DNA of 21,882 nt from an uncultured Peptococcaceae bacterium (GTDB taxonomy: Bacteria; Bacillota; Peptococcia; Peptococcales; Peptococcaceae): the NCBI GenBank assembly GCA_902492275.1, contig CABUKW010000038.1, forward strand, positions 1-21,882, in the 5' to 3' direction. The notes under the pieces were generated by a model. It made no database searches. It was not told where the DNA came from and saw only the letters and a program-made list of their open reading frames with translations. Each line of letters begins with the position of its first letter. The first letter of the stretch is position 1. Below, piece after piece: positions 1 through 7,150 of this stretch. Position numbers and translations under genes: made by a program.

Positions 1-279
1 TCCATCAAAGACATCAAAGTTTTCATTGATTGGTGCATCGAAGGCGACGCCACCATTGACCAGCGTTTAGCCCTAATCGACCAACAGCGGGAAAAGGTGC
101 TGGCGCAAATCCAACAGCTGCAGGAAACGCTGCAAACGCTGAACTACAAGCATTGGTATTACCAAACCGCCCAAGCTGCCGGTACCTGCGCCATCCATGA
201 GCAACTGACAGAAGCAGACATCCCCGCCGAACTTCGCCCCGCTTATCAGCATAGCAAGCATCTGGATTTTGACCAATAA
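1..279 (+). CDS. MerR-family transcriptional regulator, C-terminal part (cut by window edge)
   Basis: The reading frame is open from base 1 and ends in TAA at 277-279. The visible 92 residues contain the helix typical of the end of the MerR DNA-binding region (IKDIKVFIDWCIEGD), then a long coiled-coil dimerisation helix (roughly residues 20-50, rich in Gln/Leu/Ile) and a short polar tail. This matches the family of small MerR regulators of about 130-150 aa in Bacillota; the N-terminal winged helix lies outside the window. No ligand-binding cysteines are visible in the tail, so the inducer cannot be told. Base composition is GC-richer than the island that follows. I see no clear terminator after it; the next recognisable sequence is an IS30 fragment about 55 bp downstream. 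Confidence 0.75.
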   Translation, partial: SIKDIKVFIDWCIEGDATIDQRLALIDQQREKVLAQIQQLQETLQTLNYKHWYYQTAQAAGTCAIHEQLTEADIPAELRPAYQHSKHLDFDQ

Positions 280-333
280 TACCAAGAGCTATCGGAACAC
301 TTACCCATTTTTCTGCGCAGATATTTTCATTTT

Positions 334-450
334 TCTAAAAAACACTATCTTTTCTCTTTCTTCGATGGTAAAATGTTTGCAGTGAGTATAATAATGTTTT
401 TTTGATAAATATAAATGTTTTTGTAAACTGGCATTTACTAAACGTCGCCT
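334..450 (-). mobile_element. IS30-family fragment (5' end of the IS only)
   Basis: Read on the minus strand from 384, the sequence encodes H-C-K-H-F-T-I-E-E-R-E-K-I, the start of IS30-type transposases; the match fades after about 15 codons. Bases about 335-384 and the AT-rich stretch to about 450 align by eye with 6880-6985, where a longer IS30 remnant lies in the same orientation. Only the promoter-proximal end of the IS survives here; the body toward lower coordinates is missing. The outer limits are approximate. Confidence 0.6.
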
Positions 451-511
451 TTCCGCTATCCATAAATGTCAATAAAAATGCACCCCCGAACAGAAAAGGA
501 GGCTATTTTGT

Positions 512-1426
512 ATGCATTTAACACAATTTTTTTTCTTAGATGCTATTTCCAAAAATGGTTCAATCTCAAAAGCTGCTGAACAACTTTACGTATCGCACTC
601 AACAATTAGCAAAGCAATCAAAAATTTAGAAGAAGAACTAGGTTTTCAAATTCTGAATAAAGTGCCGACAGGAATCACATTTACTTTAAAAGGGGAAAGG
701 GTTCTATCTTATGCTCAAAATATTCTTGTCATTATAGAGGAAATTAATAATTTAAGAGAAATTTCCGATTGTCAGAAAAAACAAACTATTTGCATGGGAA
801 TATCTGCATCTATTTCCAAATATTTTTTAAGTGGCATTTTAAGCTTCCAAAATGAAAATAAAATAGTAACCATTCGCTATCGTGAAAGCACAGGATATGA
901 TATTTTTGAAAGTATTGATCGCGGTGTTCTTGATCTAGGAGTAGCCGTACTTTACAAAACTGACGAAAAAAATATTTTTAAAAAGTCCTACCATTCTAAT
1001 TTCCAAATAGAACTAATCCATAAAGGAGATGTTTGCTTTGCTGTTCATAATAACCACCCTTTAGCACAACAACATAATAAAATAAAAATGTCTGATCTCG
1101 TACAATATCAATATTTTACAAGCGGCGGAGAAGAAATGGCCAAGAATATAGCTACCTTCTTACAAAAATATGGCTACTCAAAAGATGTTGGCATAATTAG
1201 CAATCGAGAAGAATTGCTCAATTATGCTGCAGAAAATGACTGCATTATTTCTTTTCCTAGTGGGATTTTTGATAGCTTGTACAAAAACGATCGTTTTACT
1301 AAATTACAGATTTCTCGATTACACCTAACATATAGTATTTTTTTAGCCTACAACAAAACTTCTTCAAATGAAAAAACATTAGAACAAATCATAACATTAA
1401 TAAAAGATAAAATTGCTATGTTATAA
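512..1426 (+). CDS. LysR-family transcriptional regulator
   Basis: A 304-aa protein of normal LysR length. The N-terminal winged helix-turn-helix occupies roughly residues 1-60, with the typical helix pair around ISKAAEQLYVSHSTISKAIK and the following NLEEELGFQILNK segment. Residues about 90-295 form the periplasmic-binding-like effector domain. The start is supported by AGGAGG nine bases before the ATG. It is transcribed toward, and convergent with, the minus-strand cluster of flavoprotein, ferredoxin, transporter and RibF-like genes, and shares their AT-rich composition. It is therefore the obvious candidate regulator of that cluster. A palindrome (6195-6209) placed just upstream of the cluster promoter is the likely activation site. 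The effector is inferred, not seen: probably the substrate taken up by the neighbouring transporter. Confidence 0.9.
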   Translation: MHLTQFFFLDAISKNGSISKAAEQLYVSHSTISKAIKNLEEELGFQILNKVPTGITFTLKGERVLSYAQNILVIIEEINNLREISDCQKKQTICMGISASISKYFLSGILSFQNENKIVTIRYRESTGYDIFESIDRGVLDLGVAVLYKTDEKNIFKKSYHSNFQIELIHKGDVCFAVHNNHPLAQQHNKIKMSDLVQYQYFTSGGEEMAKNIATFLQKYGYSKDVGIISNREELLNYAAENDCIISFPSGIFDSLYKNDRFTKLQISRLHLTYSIFLAYNKTSSNEKTLEQIITLIKDKIAML

Positions 1427-1542
1427 TTTTATTTGCTAAAGGTCTTTATTTTTTCGTTATCTATAAAGCTATTTAATATAATTAAAATAAAATTAATTAT
1501 CACTTTCTTAAAGAAGGACTCAAACAATAACATTACCATTTA

Positions 1543-2379
1543 TTAAGACGTTTTCTCACAGCCAAAACGATTTGACAGTCTATGATGCAGTTCTACACAA
1601 ATGTTTGGATCATAAATATCTTCATCTAAATTAAATAAAATTGCCTTTAGTCTCACACCGAAATTGTTCCTCATATCATGATCTTCATAGATATTTAACA
1701 TTCCCCAATAAACGGTTTCATTTACATAGCATTTGACAACATACAGTCCCTTGGCCGGTAACATCTTATTCTGGGGTGGATTAATATTTAATTGTGAAAG
1801 ACCTTTCATATAATTGTATTTTTTATATTCTACTATAATACCTTCTATTCTATAGAAATATCCTAACAGTATATTAGCCTTTTCCACTTTCCCCGCTCTT
1901 AAATATTGACGAATAGCCGTACTGCTAGCTATTTCTCCATCTACATAATAAGATTCCATCACCTTAACAGTGATACCATGGCTTTTGGCTAATTGTTTCA
2001 ACAGCTGCGGCGTTCCTAGCCCTTTATATCCAAAAGAATAATTAAATCCTACCACCACATGTCGTGCCTGCAATTTTTCCACTAAAACAATACGAACAAA
2101 TTCTTCCGGCGATAATTTTTCTATAGTAAAATTGAAAGGAATCATCTCTATTACATCCACATGTAACTGCTCTAATATTCTTCTTTTTTGAGTCTTATCT
2201 AATAAGTAACAAAATGAAGAATCTTTTATCTGTTGCATTTGTGGATAAAATGTGAATACTGCCAATTCTTCTCCATATTGATCTGCAATTTTTTTCCCCA
2301 AGTTAATTAATTTCTGATGTCCTTTATGTACACCATCAAAATTACCTAATACCACAGTACGGAAATTTCTACTTACCAT
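1543..2379 (-). CDS. ribF: RibF-like FAD synthetase with degenerate riboflavin kinase domain
   Basis: A 278-aa member of the RibF family (normally about 300-320 aa). The N-terminal FMN adenylyltransferase domain is intact: GNFDGVHKGH at residues 12-21 holds the nucleotidyltransferase H-x-G-H motif, FNYSFGYKGLGT lies at 112-123, and SSTAIRQYLRAGKVEKAN at 152-169. The C-terminal riboflavin kinase domain (from about 175) keeps the overall pattern (RIEG, LPAKGLY) but the usual glycine-rich GRxxGxPTAN segment is replaced by YKKYNYMKGLSQLNIN, losing the PTAN threonine. It probably makes FAD from FMN but no longer phosphorylates riboflavin. Start ATG follows GGTG by seven bases. It lies 141 bp downstream of the transporter gene on the same strand. 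I infer that it is a dedicated cofactor supplier for the flavoprotein of this island and not the housekeeping enzyme. Confidence 0.8.
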   Translation of the reverse strand: MVSRNFRTVVLGNFDGVHKGHQKLINLGKKIADQYGEELAVFTFYPQMQQIKDSSFCYLLDKTQKRRILEQLHVDVIEMIPFNFTIEKLSPEEFVRIVLVEKLQARHVVVGFNYSFGYKGLGTPQLLKQLAKSHGITVKVMESYYVDGEIASSTAIRQYLRAGKVEKANILLGYFYRIEGIIVEYKKYNYMKGLSQLNINPPQNKMLPAKGLYVVKCYVNETVYWGMLNIYEDHDMRNNFGVRLKAILFNLDEDIYDPNICVELHHRLSNRFGCEKTS

Positions 2380-2473
2380 TAAAATTCACCACTCACTATA
2401 TTCTAAACTGATTTCACATTAATTATAATATCGTTAGTTTTTATGATTTTTGTTGCCAATAATGATTATTTTA

Positions 2474-2508
2474 ATACCGGAAAGACATAATTCATATCTT
2501 TCCGGTAT
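2474..2508. terminator. Hairpin after the transporter gene
   Basis: A perfect 12-bp stem (ATACCGGAAAGA / TCTTTCCGGTAT) with an 11-nt loop begins 13 bp past the transporter stop codon. The minus-strand side lacks a clean U-run, so it may be a weak terminator or an mRNA-protecting stem between the transporter and RibF-like genes. Confidence 0.6.
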
Positions 2509-2520
2509 TTCTTTACAGTA

Positions 2521-3978
2521 TTATAAGATTATTTGACACAACGGTATTCCTACAATACAACATACCAAAGCTGAAACTATAATAATAGGAACGCCATATC
2601 TTATGATGTCCTTTACTGTACACCATTCTGAGTTTCCGTATAATAATGCTGCCATAGGAGATGCCGATGGTGTTAATAATGCAAAGTGGCAACTATATGC
2701 CAATAATGCGGCTACAGCCAAAGGTTTTATTCCCAATTGAAGGGAAAACGGATAAAAGACTGGCAGGAGCATTGCGCCAACGACATTATTCACACAAAAT
2801 TGAGTACAGATAATCGACATTACAACAACTAAGCTTAAAAAGACGAATGCACTTTTGCCAGCTAAAATTGGACTTAATATATTAACTAACAATTGTGTTA
2901 TTCCAGATTCTTCTGCTCCGATAACAGAGGACAGTGGCATAACAGTCGCTGTTAAAAACAGAACATCCCATTGAATACCTCCTGAAGCAACTTTTCTAAA
3001 ATCAAGAATAGGTTCTCCCTCAATTCTTATCATGCACATAATCCCAATTAGAACAGCTGCTATACCTACAGAATCAAACCTTTTCAGAATAACATACATA
3101 AAACTGCTTTCAGGTAAAAAGCTTGGCAGTAATAATAAAAACACTAATGCTAACATAAAGAAAATTACAGCCTTCTGAATTTTTGTTAAACTTAAATTGA
3201 CATTCCTAAATGCATCTTCTGTCAGGCTTTGCAGTTTGCTAACATCAATACGAAAAATAAATTTTCCCATTACTGGCAGTACAGCGGTACTTAATAAGCC
3301 TATTATCAAAGTAAATGCCGTATACGTCGCATAATCTACATCTATACCACTCAAATTTTTTAACATTCCAAATACTAAAACGCCTACTAATTTAAATGGG
3401 AATAACGCTGTGCCAATTGTTGCAACTATTACAATACAAATAACCATGTATGTTGGAAAAGTTTCATGTTTTTCATATCCTACATATTCACAGACTCCAT
3501 AAAAAATAGCCCAGCATACTAGAATTGACGGTATCGTAGCTGTAAATGCTGCAATGAAATATGTCGTAAGCAAAAAAGTAAGCGTAAATAACCAGGGTTT
3601 CCCTAATACCCATTTTTTTGATATGAAATAAACCGCAAGAAAATTACTTACTCCTGACTGTTTAGTTAGTGCAGCAATTACCATCATAAAAAAAATTAAC
3701 ATTGTTGTTTTGTTGCCCCAGCCTGTTGACATCACTTGCGAAACTGTATTTACTTCAAATAATACCATTGCCATCATAGCAAAAATACTAGGCATTAATA
3801 TTCCGATAAAACACCACCCAAACAACGCTCCTAAGAAAATGCCCAGTGTGCGCATTCCTATATCAGACAAGGGTTCTATCGCGGGTAAATATCCAAATCC
3901 GCCCATCAAAAGCAACATTATAAGAATCTTAATATAATATACTGCGTCTGTTTTCTTTTTTATTATTTCTAATGACAT
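2521..3978 (-). CDS. DASS/SLC13 (CitT-like) anion transporter
   Basis: A 485-aa polytopic membrane protein with about a dozen hydrophobic helices along its length. Its overall pattern fits the divalent anion:sodium symporter group that carries dicarboxylates, citrate or sulfate. The TQFCVNNVVGAMLLPVFYPF segment (about residue 400) and LTPSASPMAALLYGN (about 440) sit where the family has its paired SNT and TPPNA-type sodium and substrate hairpins, but both are changed from the usual signature, so the substrate may be unusual. I chose the ATG at 3978 because AAGGTG lies six bases upstream; the GTG nine bases further upstream is part of that ribosome site. It lies 189 bp after the flavoprotein on the same strand. 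Context suggests it imports the substrate, or exchanges substrate and product, of the flavoprotein. Confidence 0.8.
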   Translation of the reverse strand: MSLEIIKKKTDAVYYIKILIMLLLMGGFGYLPAIEPLSDIGMRTLGIFLGALFGWCFIGILMPSIFAMMAMVLFEVNTVSQVMSTGWGNKTTMLIFFMMVIAALTKQSGVSNFLAVYFISKKWVLGKPWLFTLTFLLTTYFIAAFTATIPSILVCWAIFYGVCEYVGYEKHETFPTYMVICIVIVATIGTALFPFKLVGVLVFGMLKNLSGIDVDYATYTAFTLIIGLLSTAVLPVMGKFIFRIDVSKLQSLTEDAFRNVNLSLTKIQKAVIFFMLALVFLLLLPSFLPESSFMYVILKRFDSVGIAAVLIGIMCMIRIEGEPILDFRKVASGGIQWDVLFLTATVMPLSSVIGAEESGITQLLVNILSPILAGKSAFVFLSLVVVMSIICTQFCVNNVVGAMLLPVFYPFSLQLGIKPLAVAALLAYSCHFALLTPSASPMAALLYGNSEWCTVKDIIRYGVPIIIVSALVCCIVGIPLCQIIL

Positions 3979-3993
3979 AAGAATCACCTTCCT

Positions 3994-4014
3994 ATTTTGT
4001 AATAAGCGCCATAA
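3994..4014 (-). other. Possible 6-codon leader ORF before the transporter
   Basis: On the minus strand GGAG is followed seven bases later by an ATG opening a frame M-A-L-I-T-K and a TAG that abuts the transporter's ribosome-binding site. It could couple translation, but an ORF this short can arise by chance. Confidence 0.2.
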
Positions 4015-4108
4015 TTCATCTCCAAGCTCTGCTTAAAATTATTTTAGTAACATTATTTTCTCATACTTGATTTTACAATTTACAATACGAAAATTGTCTA
4101 ATATTTTT

Positions 4109-4151
4109 TAATGCCATATAAATTTTTGATAGAAAAGTTTATATGGCATTA
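4109..4151. repeat. 14-bp perfect inverted repeat after the flavoprotein gene
   Basis: TAATGCCATATAAA and its exact complement flank a 15-nt loop, 17 bp past the flavoprotein stop. There is no U-run on the minus-strand side (A-run instead), so this looks more like a 3'-end stabilising stem or partial attenuator than a classical terminator. It could set the ratio of flavoprotein to transporter. Confidence 0.6.
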
Positions 4152-4167
4152 TAGTATGAATTTTATC

Positions 4168-5847
4168 TTATTTCATTTTCTTACGGAAATCTAACTTAGG
4201 ACCATTTTCTGTATACTCAATAGTCTGGAATTTATTGTTAAGTAATGGATTCGTAAATGGATAGTCCGTGCGATTATGACATTTCCCACGGCTCTCTTTA
4301 CGGTTTTCAGAAATAATCGCAGTAGCAATGCCAACATCTATTAAATCAAGGACTTCTAAAACACGCATCAATTCATGTGCATTTTCGGCACGCATTTGCC
4401 CTATTGAATATCTTTTTAGATCCTGCAAATATTTTAAGCCCGCTTTCATTAGGCTCTCAGAACGAACTTTTACACCAATATACTCATTCATAATTTGCAT
4501 TAACGAAGCATTCGCTTCTAACCAATGAGCACCAACCGTTCTGGTCATATAATTATTATACTCTTTTGCTTTTTCCTCAATTAGCGGGTGACCACTAATA
4601 TCTACGAAAGCATGTTCATTCGCATATTTAGCTGCGGATTCTGCGGATATCTGACCGAAAACAGCCGCACTAGTAATATCACCACGAACATTGCCAATTG
4701 CATTACCCGTTGCATACAAGCCAGGAATACTTGCTGCACCATCAACACCGACATCTAATCCTCGTCCACTGAAATTATACTCATACGTTCCAAATTCAAC
4801 CATTTCTTTTCTTAAATCAATCTTATACTGATCTAGATAATCCAAAATGGAGGTATCACCTTCAGATACTAAAGCCTTTTTCATATATTCTAAATCTTCT
4901 TCACTAGTTTGCGTACAGTTCATATAAACCGGTCCTGTGCCATCTTCCATTTTTTCTGAAAATACACTTTGCCAAATATCTGCTGTAACATCACCCAGTT
5001 CCCGAGTTGGTTTGTTAACAAATGGACCCACAGGCTTTCCATTAATATCCGTTAAAACGCCTATCCAAGTTGCTTTTCCACATCTTTGGAAACACTTCAA
5101 GCCGGAATGAATATATGGAATATCTAAATTAACTAATCTTGCTCCAGCACGTAAAGCCATTGCTTGCCCTGCTCCTGCAGAGGATGGGCAACTAGCTGTA
5201 TTAAACGGAAACGCTGGTTGAAATGCTGGATACAATCTTACAACTTTGCCGGTAGCTATAATGACTGTTTTAGTTTGAAAAACCACTAATTCCGGTTCTT
5301 CATCTGCTAAGCAAATACCTAATGCGCCAACTACTCGTTTTTGCTCATCCACCAGTAGCTCTGTAATATTCGTTTTATTCATTATGATGGCGCCATTCTC
5401 TAACGCTTTTTTCGTTAATAGAGGTTTTTGGTTATGTCCATCATATTTTAAATGATACCGTCTTCTTCCTGGCATAGCATGTCCTTCAAACTTATAATCA
5501 CCACTAGGACGCATGTTAATACCATAAGACTCCCATTTTTTTATTAATTCAAACGATCTCTCTAACATCGTACGCATCATGCAAACATCTTGCCATGGTC
5601 CTACCAATGTTTCACTGACTTCGTTTAAAATTTCTTGGAAATCATCTCCATGATACTCTGGAATATAACACATAAAATGATCATTTCCAGTCGCGCCTGC
5701 ACCAGAACGTCTAGTATCCGCTTTTTCTGCTACGACTGTTTTTACCCCAAGTTCAGCAGCAGCAATTGCCGCCTGCATACCACCAATACCACCGCCAACA
5801 ATTAATACATCAGCAGTTACAATTTCTTTTCTCCGTCTTAACTCCAT
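4168..5847 (-). CDS. FAD-dependent flavoprotein of the fumarate reductase/AprA superfamily, substrate unknown
   Basis: A 559-aa cytoplasmic protein (no signal peptide). The N-terminus has the FAD-binding Rossmann motif DVLIVGGGIGG (residues 13-23) followed by the adenosine-contacting acidic residue in VVAEK. The C-terminal FAD segment GLYATGNAIGNVRGD lies at about 380-395, and a helical C-terminal domain follows. The internal GHAMPGRRRYH segment (about 125) and the partnership with a small 2x[4Fe-4S] protein resemble the AprA/AprB arrangement of adenylylsulfate reductase more than SdhA/FrdA. The HGANRLGGN signature of fumarate reductases is absent. The start codon overlaps the ferredoxin stop (TAATG), so the two are translationally coupled and probably form an alpha-beta complex. 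The reaction is presumably reduction or oxidation of an imported anion using ferredoxin-level electrons. No specific substrate can be assigned from sequence alone. Confidence 0.8.
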   Translation of the reverse strand: MELRRRKEIVTADVLIVGGGIGGMQAAIAAAELGVKTVVAEKADTRRSGAGATGNDHFMCYIPEYHGDDFQEILNEVSETLVGPWQDVCMMRTMLERSFELIKKWESYGINMRPSGDYKFEGHAMPGRRRYHLKYDGHNQKPLLTKKALENGAIIMNKTNITELLVDEQKRVVGALGICLADEEPELVVFQTKTVIIATGKVVRLYPAFQPAFPFNTASCPSSAGAGQAMALRAGARLVNLDIPYIHSGLKCFQRCGKATWIGVLTDINGKPVGPFVNKPTRELGDVTADIWQSVFSEKMEDGTGPVYMNCTQTSEEDLEYMKKALVSEGDTSILDYLDQYKIDLRKEMVEFGTYEYNFSGRGLDVGVDGAASIPGLYATGNAIGNVRGDITSAAVFGQISAESAAKYANEHAFVDISGHPLIEEKAKEYNNYMTRTVGAHWLEANASLMQIMNEYIGVKVRSESLMKAGLKYLQDLKRYSIGQMRAENAHELMRVLEVLDLIDVGIATAIISENRKESRGKCHNRTDYPFTNPLLNNKFQTIEYTENGPKLDFRKKMK

Positions 5848-6095
5848 TACGCTTCACCCCTTTTTACATTTGGTGCTTCTATATGAAGAATCATATGTGA
5901 GAGCGGGTAACGTAATTTAATCGCATTTTTCGGGCAATCAATAGCACACGCTCTACAGTGCCAACATTCATTTGGATATTTTACATTTATTATTTTTTTG
6001 TTCTCTTTTTCTTCTACTTTGATAACATCCAAAGGACAAATTTGCGCACATAAACCGCATTTAATACATTTGTTTTCATCTATGACAGGAGGCAT
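5847..6095 (-). CDS. 2x[4Fe-4S] ferredoxin subunit (AprB-like) of the flavoprotein
   Basis: An 82-aa protein with two complete CxxCxxCxxxCP motifs: cysteines 10, 13, 16 and 20, and 44, 47, 50 and 54. This is the bacterial dicluster ferredoxin fold. The tail after residue 60 (KLRYPLSHMILHIEAPNVKRGEA) is longer than in free ferredoxins and, as in AprB-type subunits, could dock onto the flavoprotein. The start is supported by AAAGGGG eight bases upstream of the ATG. Its stop overlaps the flavoprotein start by one base. It is first in the operon, 60 bp downstream of a good promoter and a LysR-like palindrome. Its role is electron delivery to, or from, the FAD of its partner. Confidence 0.85.
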   Translation of the reverse strand: MPPVIDENKCIKCGLCAQICPLDVIKVEEKENKKIINVKYPNECWHCRACAIDCPKNAIKLRYPLSHMILHIEAPNVKRGEA

Positions 6096-6154
6096 AAATA
6101 TTACCCCTTTCTTTATAATTTAAAATATCTTGGCCATAAATATTTTGTACTTTC

Positions 6155-6183
6155 ATTCTACTCAATATTGCCTATAATATCAA
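6155..6183 (-). promoter_or_regulatory. Sigma-70 promoter of the ferredoxin-flavoprotein operon
   Basis: On the minus strand TTGATA (6183-6178), a 17-bp spacer and TAGAAT (6160-6155) form a near-consensus promoter. Transcription would start near 6148, giving a leader of about 50 nt before the ferredoxin ATG. Confidence 0.65.
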
Positions 6184-6194
6184 TTATATTTATT

Positions 6195-6209
6195 TCACAT
6201 ATAATGTGA
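6195..6209. promoter_or_regulatory. Candidate LysR activation site (dyad)
   Basis: TCACAT-ATA-ATGTGA is a perfect 6+6 dyad with a 3-nt centre, with a further TTTCACA half-site at 6214-6220. It lies 12 bp upstream of the -35 box, where LysR activators commonly bind. The 9-mer ATTTCACAT recurs at 2411-2419 upstream of the RibF-like gene. Confidence 0.5.
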
Positions 6210-6244
6210 TTTTCTTTCACACTGTATCTAATAAAGCCAACGTT

Positions 6245-6925
6245 CTAAACAAATATCAAGAAGATTTTCCGGCCCAGACATTAATGCAGATGCATATTTA
6301 GTCCTAAAAAATATTGCGCAGTCAAATCATCAGGCAAACCGATAATATCCATATTTCTGTAGAAATATTCTCGCAATAAATCATTGATATATTCATTCGT
6401 ATCCTGCTGCCATAGATGATAGGACAAAGGAAAATGAAACGAAACATCTTTTAAGGTAGATGTTATTTGAGCATACCTGCTGAACTCCTTACCACAAGCA
6501 GGTATTATCGAAAAACATGGCTGACTATCAAAATGCCTGATAATAGCTTTGGCAACGGGTTCCGAAGCCTTTTTTCCACTTTATATCGTAGTATAGCTGA
6601 TGTGAATTGCATTGTTTTCCAGTTTTACATGTTCAGCGATCTGCTCTGGAAACCACTGATGCTCTAAAAAATAAATTCCGCACTTTATTTTTATGATTGG
6701 ATTTAACAATAATTTTCTAACTCCGCAATGCTTTCTTTGTTACTGATACCGTTTCTAGGCTTTAGCTGGAGAATAAATCTCTTTAGAATCCTTATTGCGA
6801 GACAGTTCCCGTGATATAGAAGGTTTATTTCTCTTCAGGTCTCTTCCGATTTCTGAAATCGTTTTCTTTTGAGCAAACAAAAATAGTATTTTTTCTTTTT
6901 CTTCGATAGTAAAATGTTTATAGTG
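6245..6925 (-). pseudogene. Decayed IS30-family transposase
   Basis: One minus-strand frame of 227 codons runs across this interval, interrupted by several stop codons (TAG, TAA). It begins HYKHFTIEEKEKI and keeps the helix-turn-helix region (KTISEIGRDLKRNKPSISRELSRN), the WFPEQIAEHVKL segment, and the C-terminal part with GKEFSRYAQ, FPLSYHLWQQDTNEYINDLLREYF and LNMHLH-stop-CLG, which match the IS30 DDE catalytic end. About 100 residues in the middle appear deleted compared with the usual 310-350 aa. No activity is expected. It marks the right border of the AT-rich island; a short fragment of a related IS in the same orientation marks the left border. Confidence 0.85.
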
Positions 6926-7150
6926 ATTTATAGTGGAACATCTTTTATAGATATATTTGCAAACTCCATTTTACTGGTTTGCCCTTATGAATCATTTTTT
7001 ATTTTCTGTTACATTTATATCGTATATTCAAAATATAAAAACTTACCAATCCTCACAGTTTCGTCACTTTTCTATCACAAATCTCTTAAAATCGGTTGCT
7101 ATACTGTCAACGCAACAACATGGTTTCTACAAAAAGAAAGGGGAATTTCT

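Noticed and set aside
6230..6560. TetR-family C-terminal fragment
   Set aside because: The frame first looked like a regulator tail, but GKEFSRYAQ, FPLSYHLWQ, TNEYINDLLREYF and LNxxLH-stop-CLG in the same frame as the upstream IS30 motifs identify it as the transposase C-terminus.
6467..6667. 66-aa plus-strand ORF
   Set aside because: It lies antisense within the IS30 relic, with no ribosome site or recognisable sequence.
6914..7150. N-terminal extension of the tannase-like gene from an ATG at 6914
   Set aside because: It has no ribosome site, overlaps the IS30 end, and would bury the clear lipoprotein signal that begins at GTG 7151.
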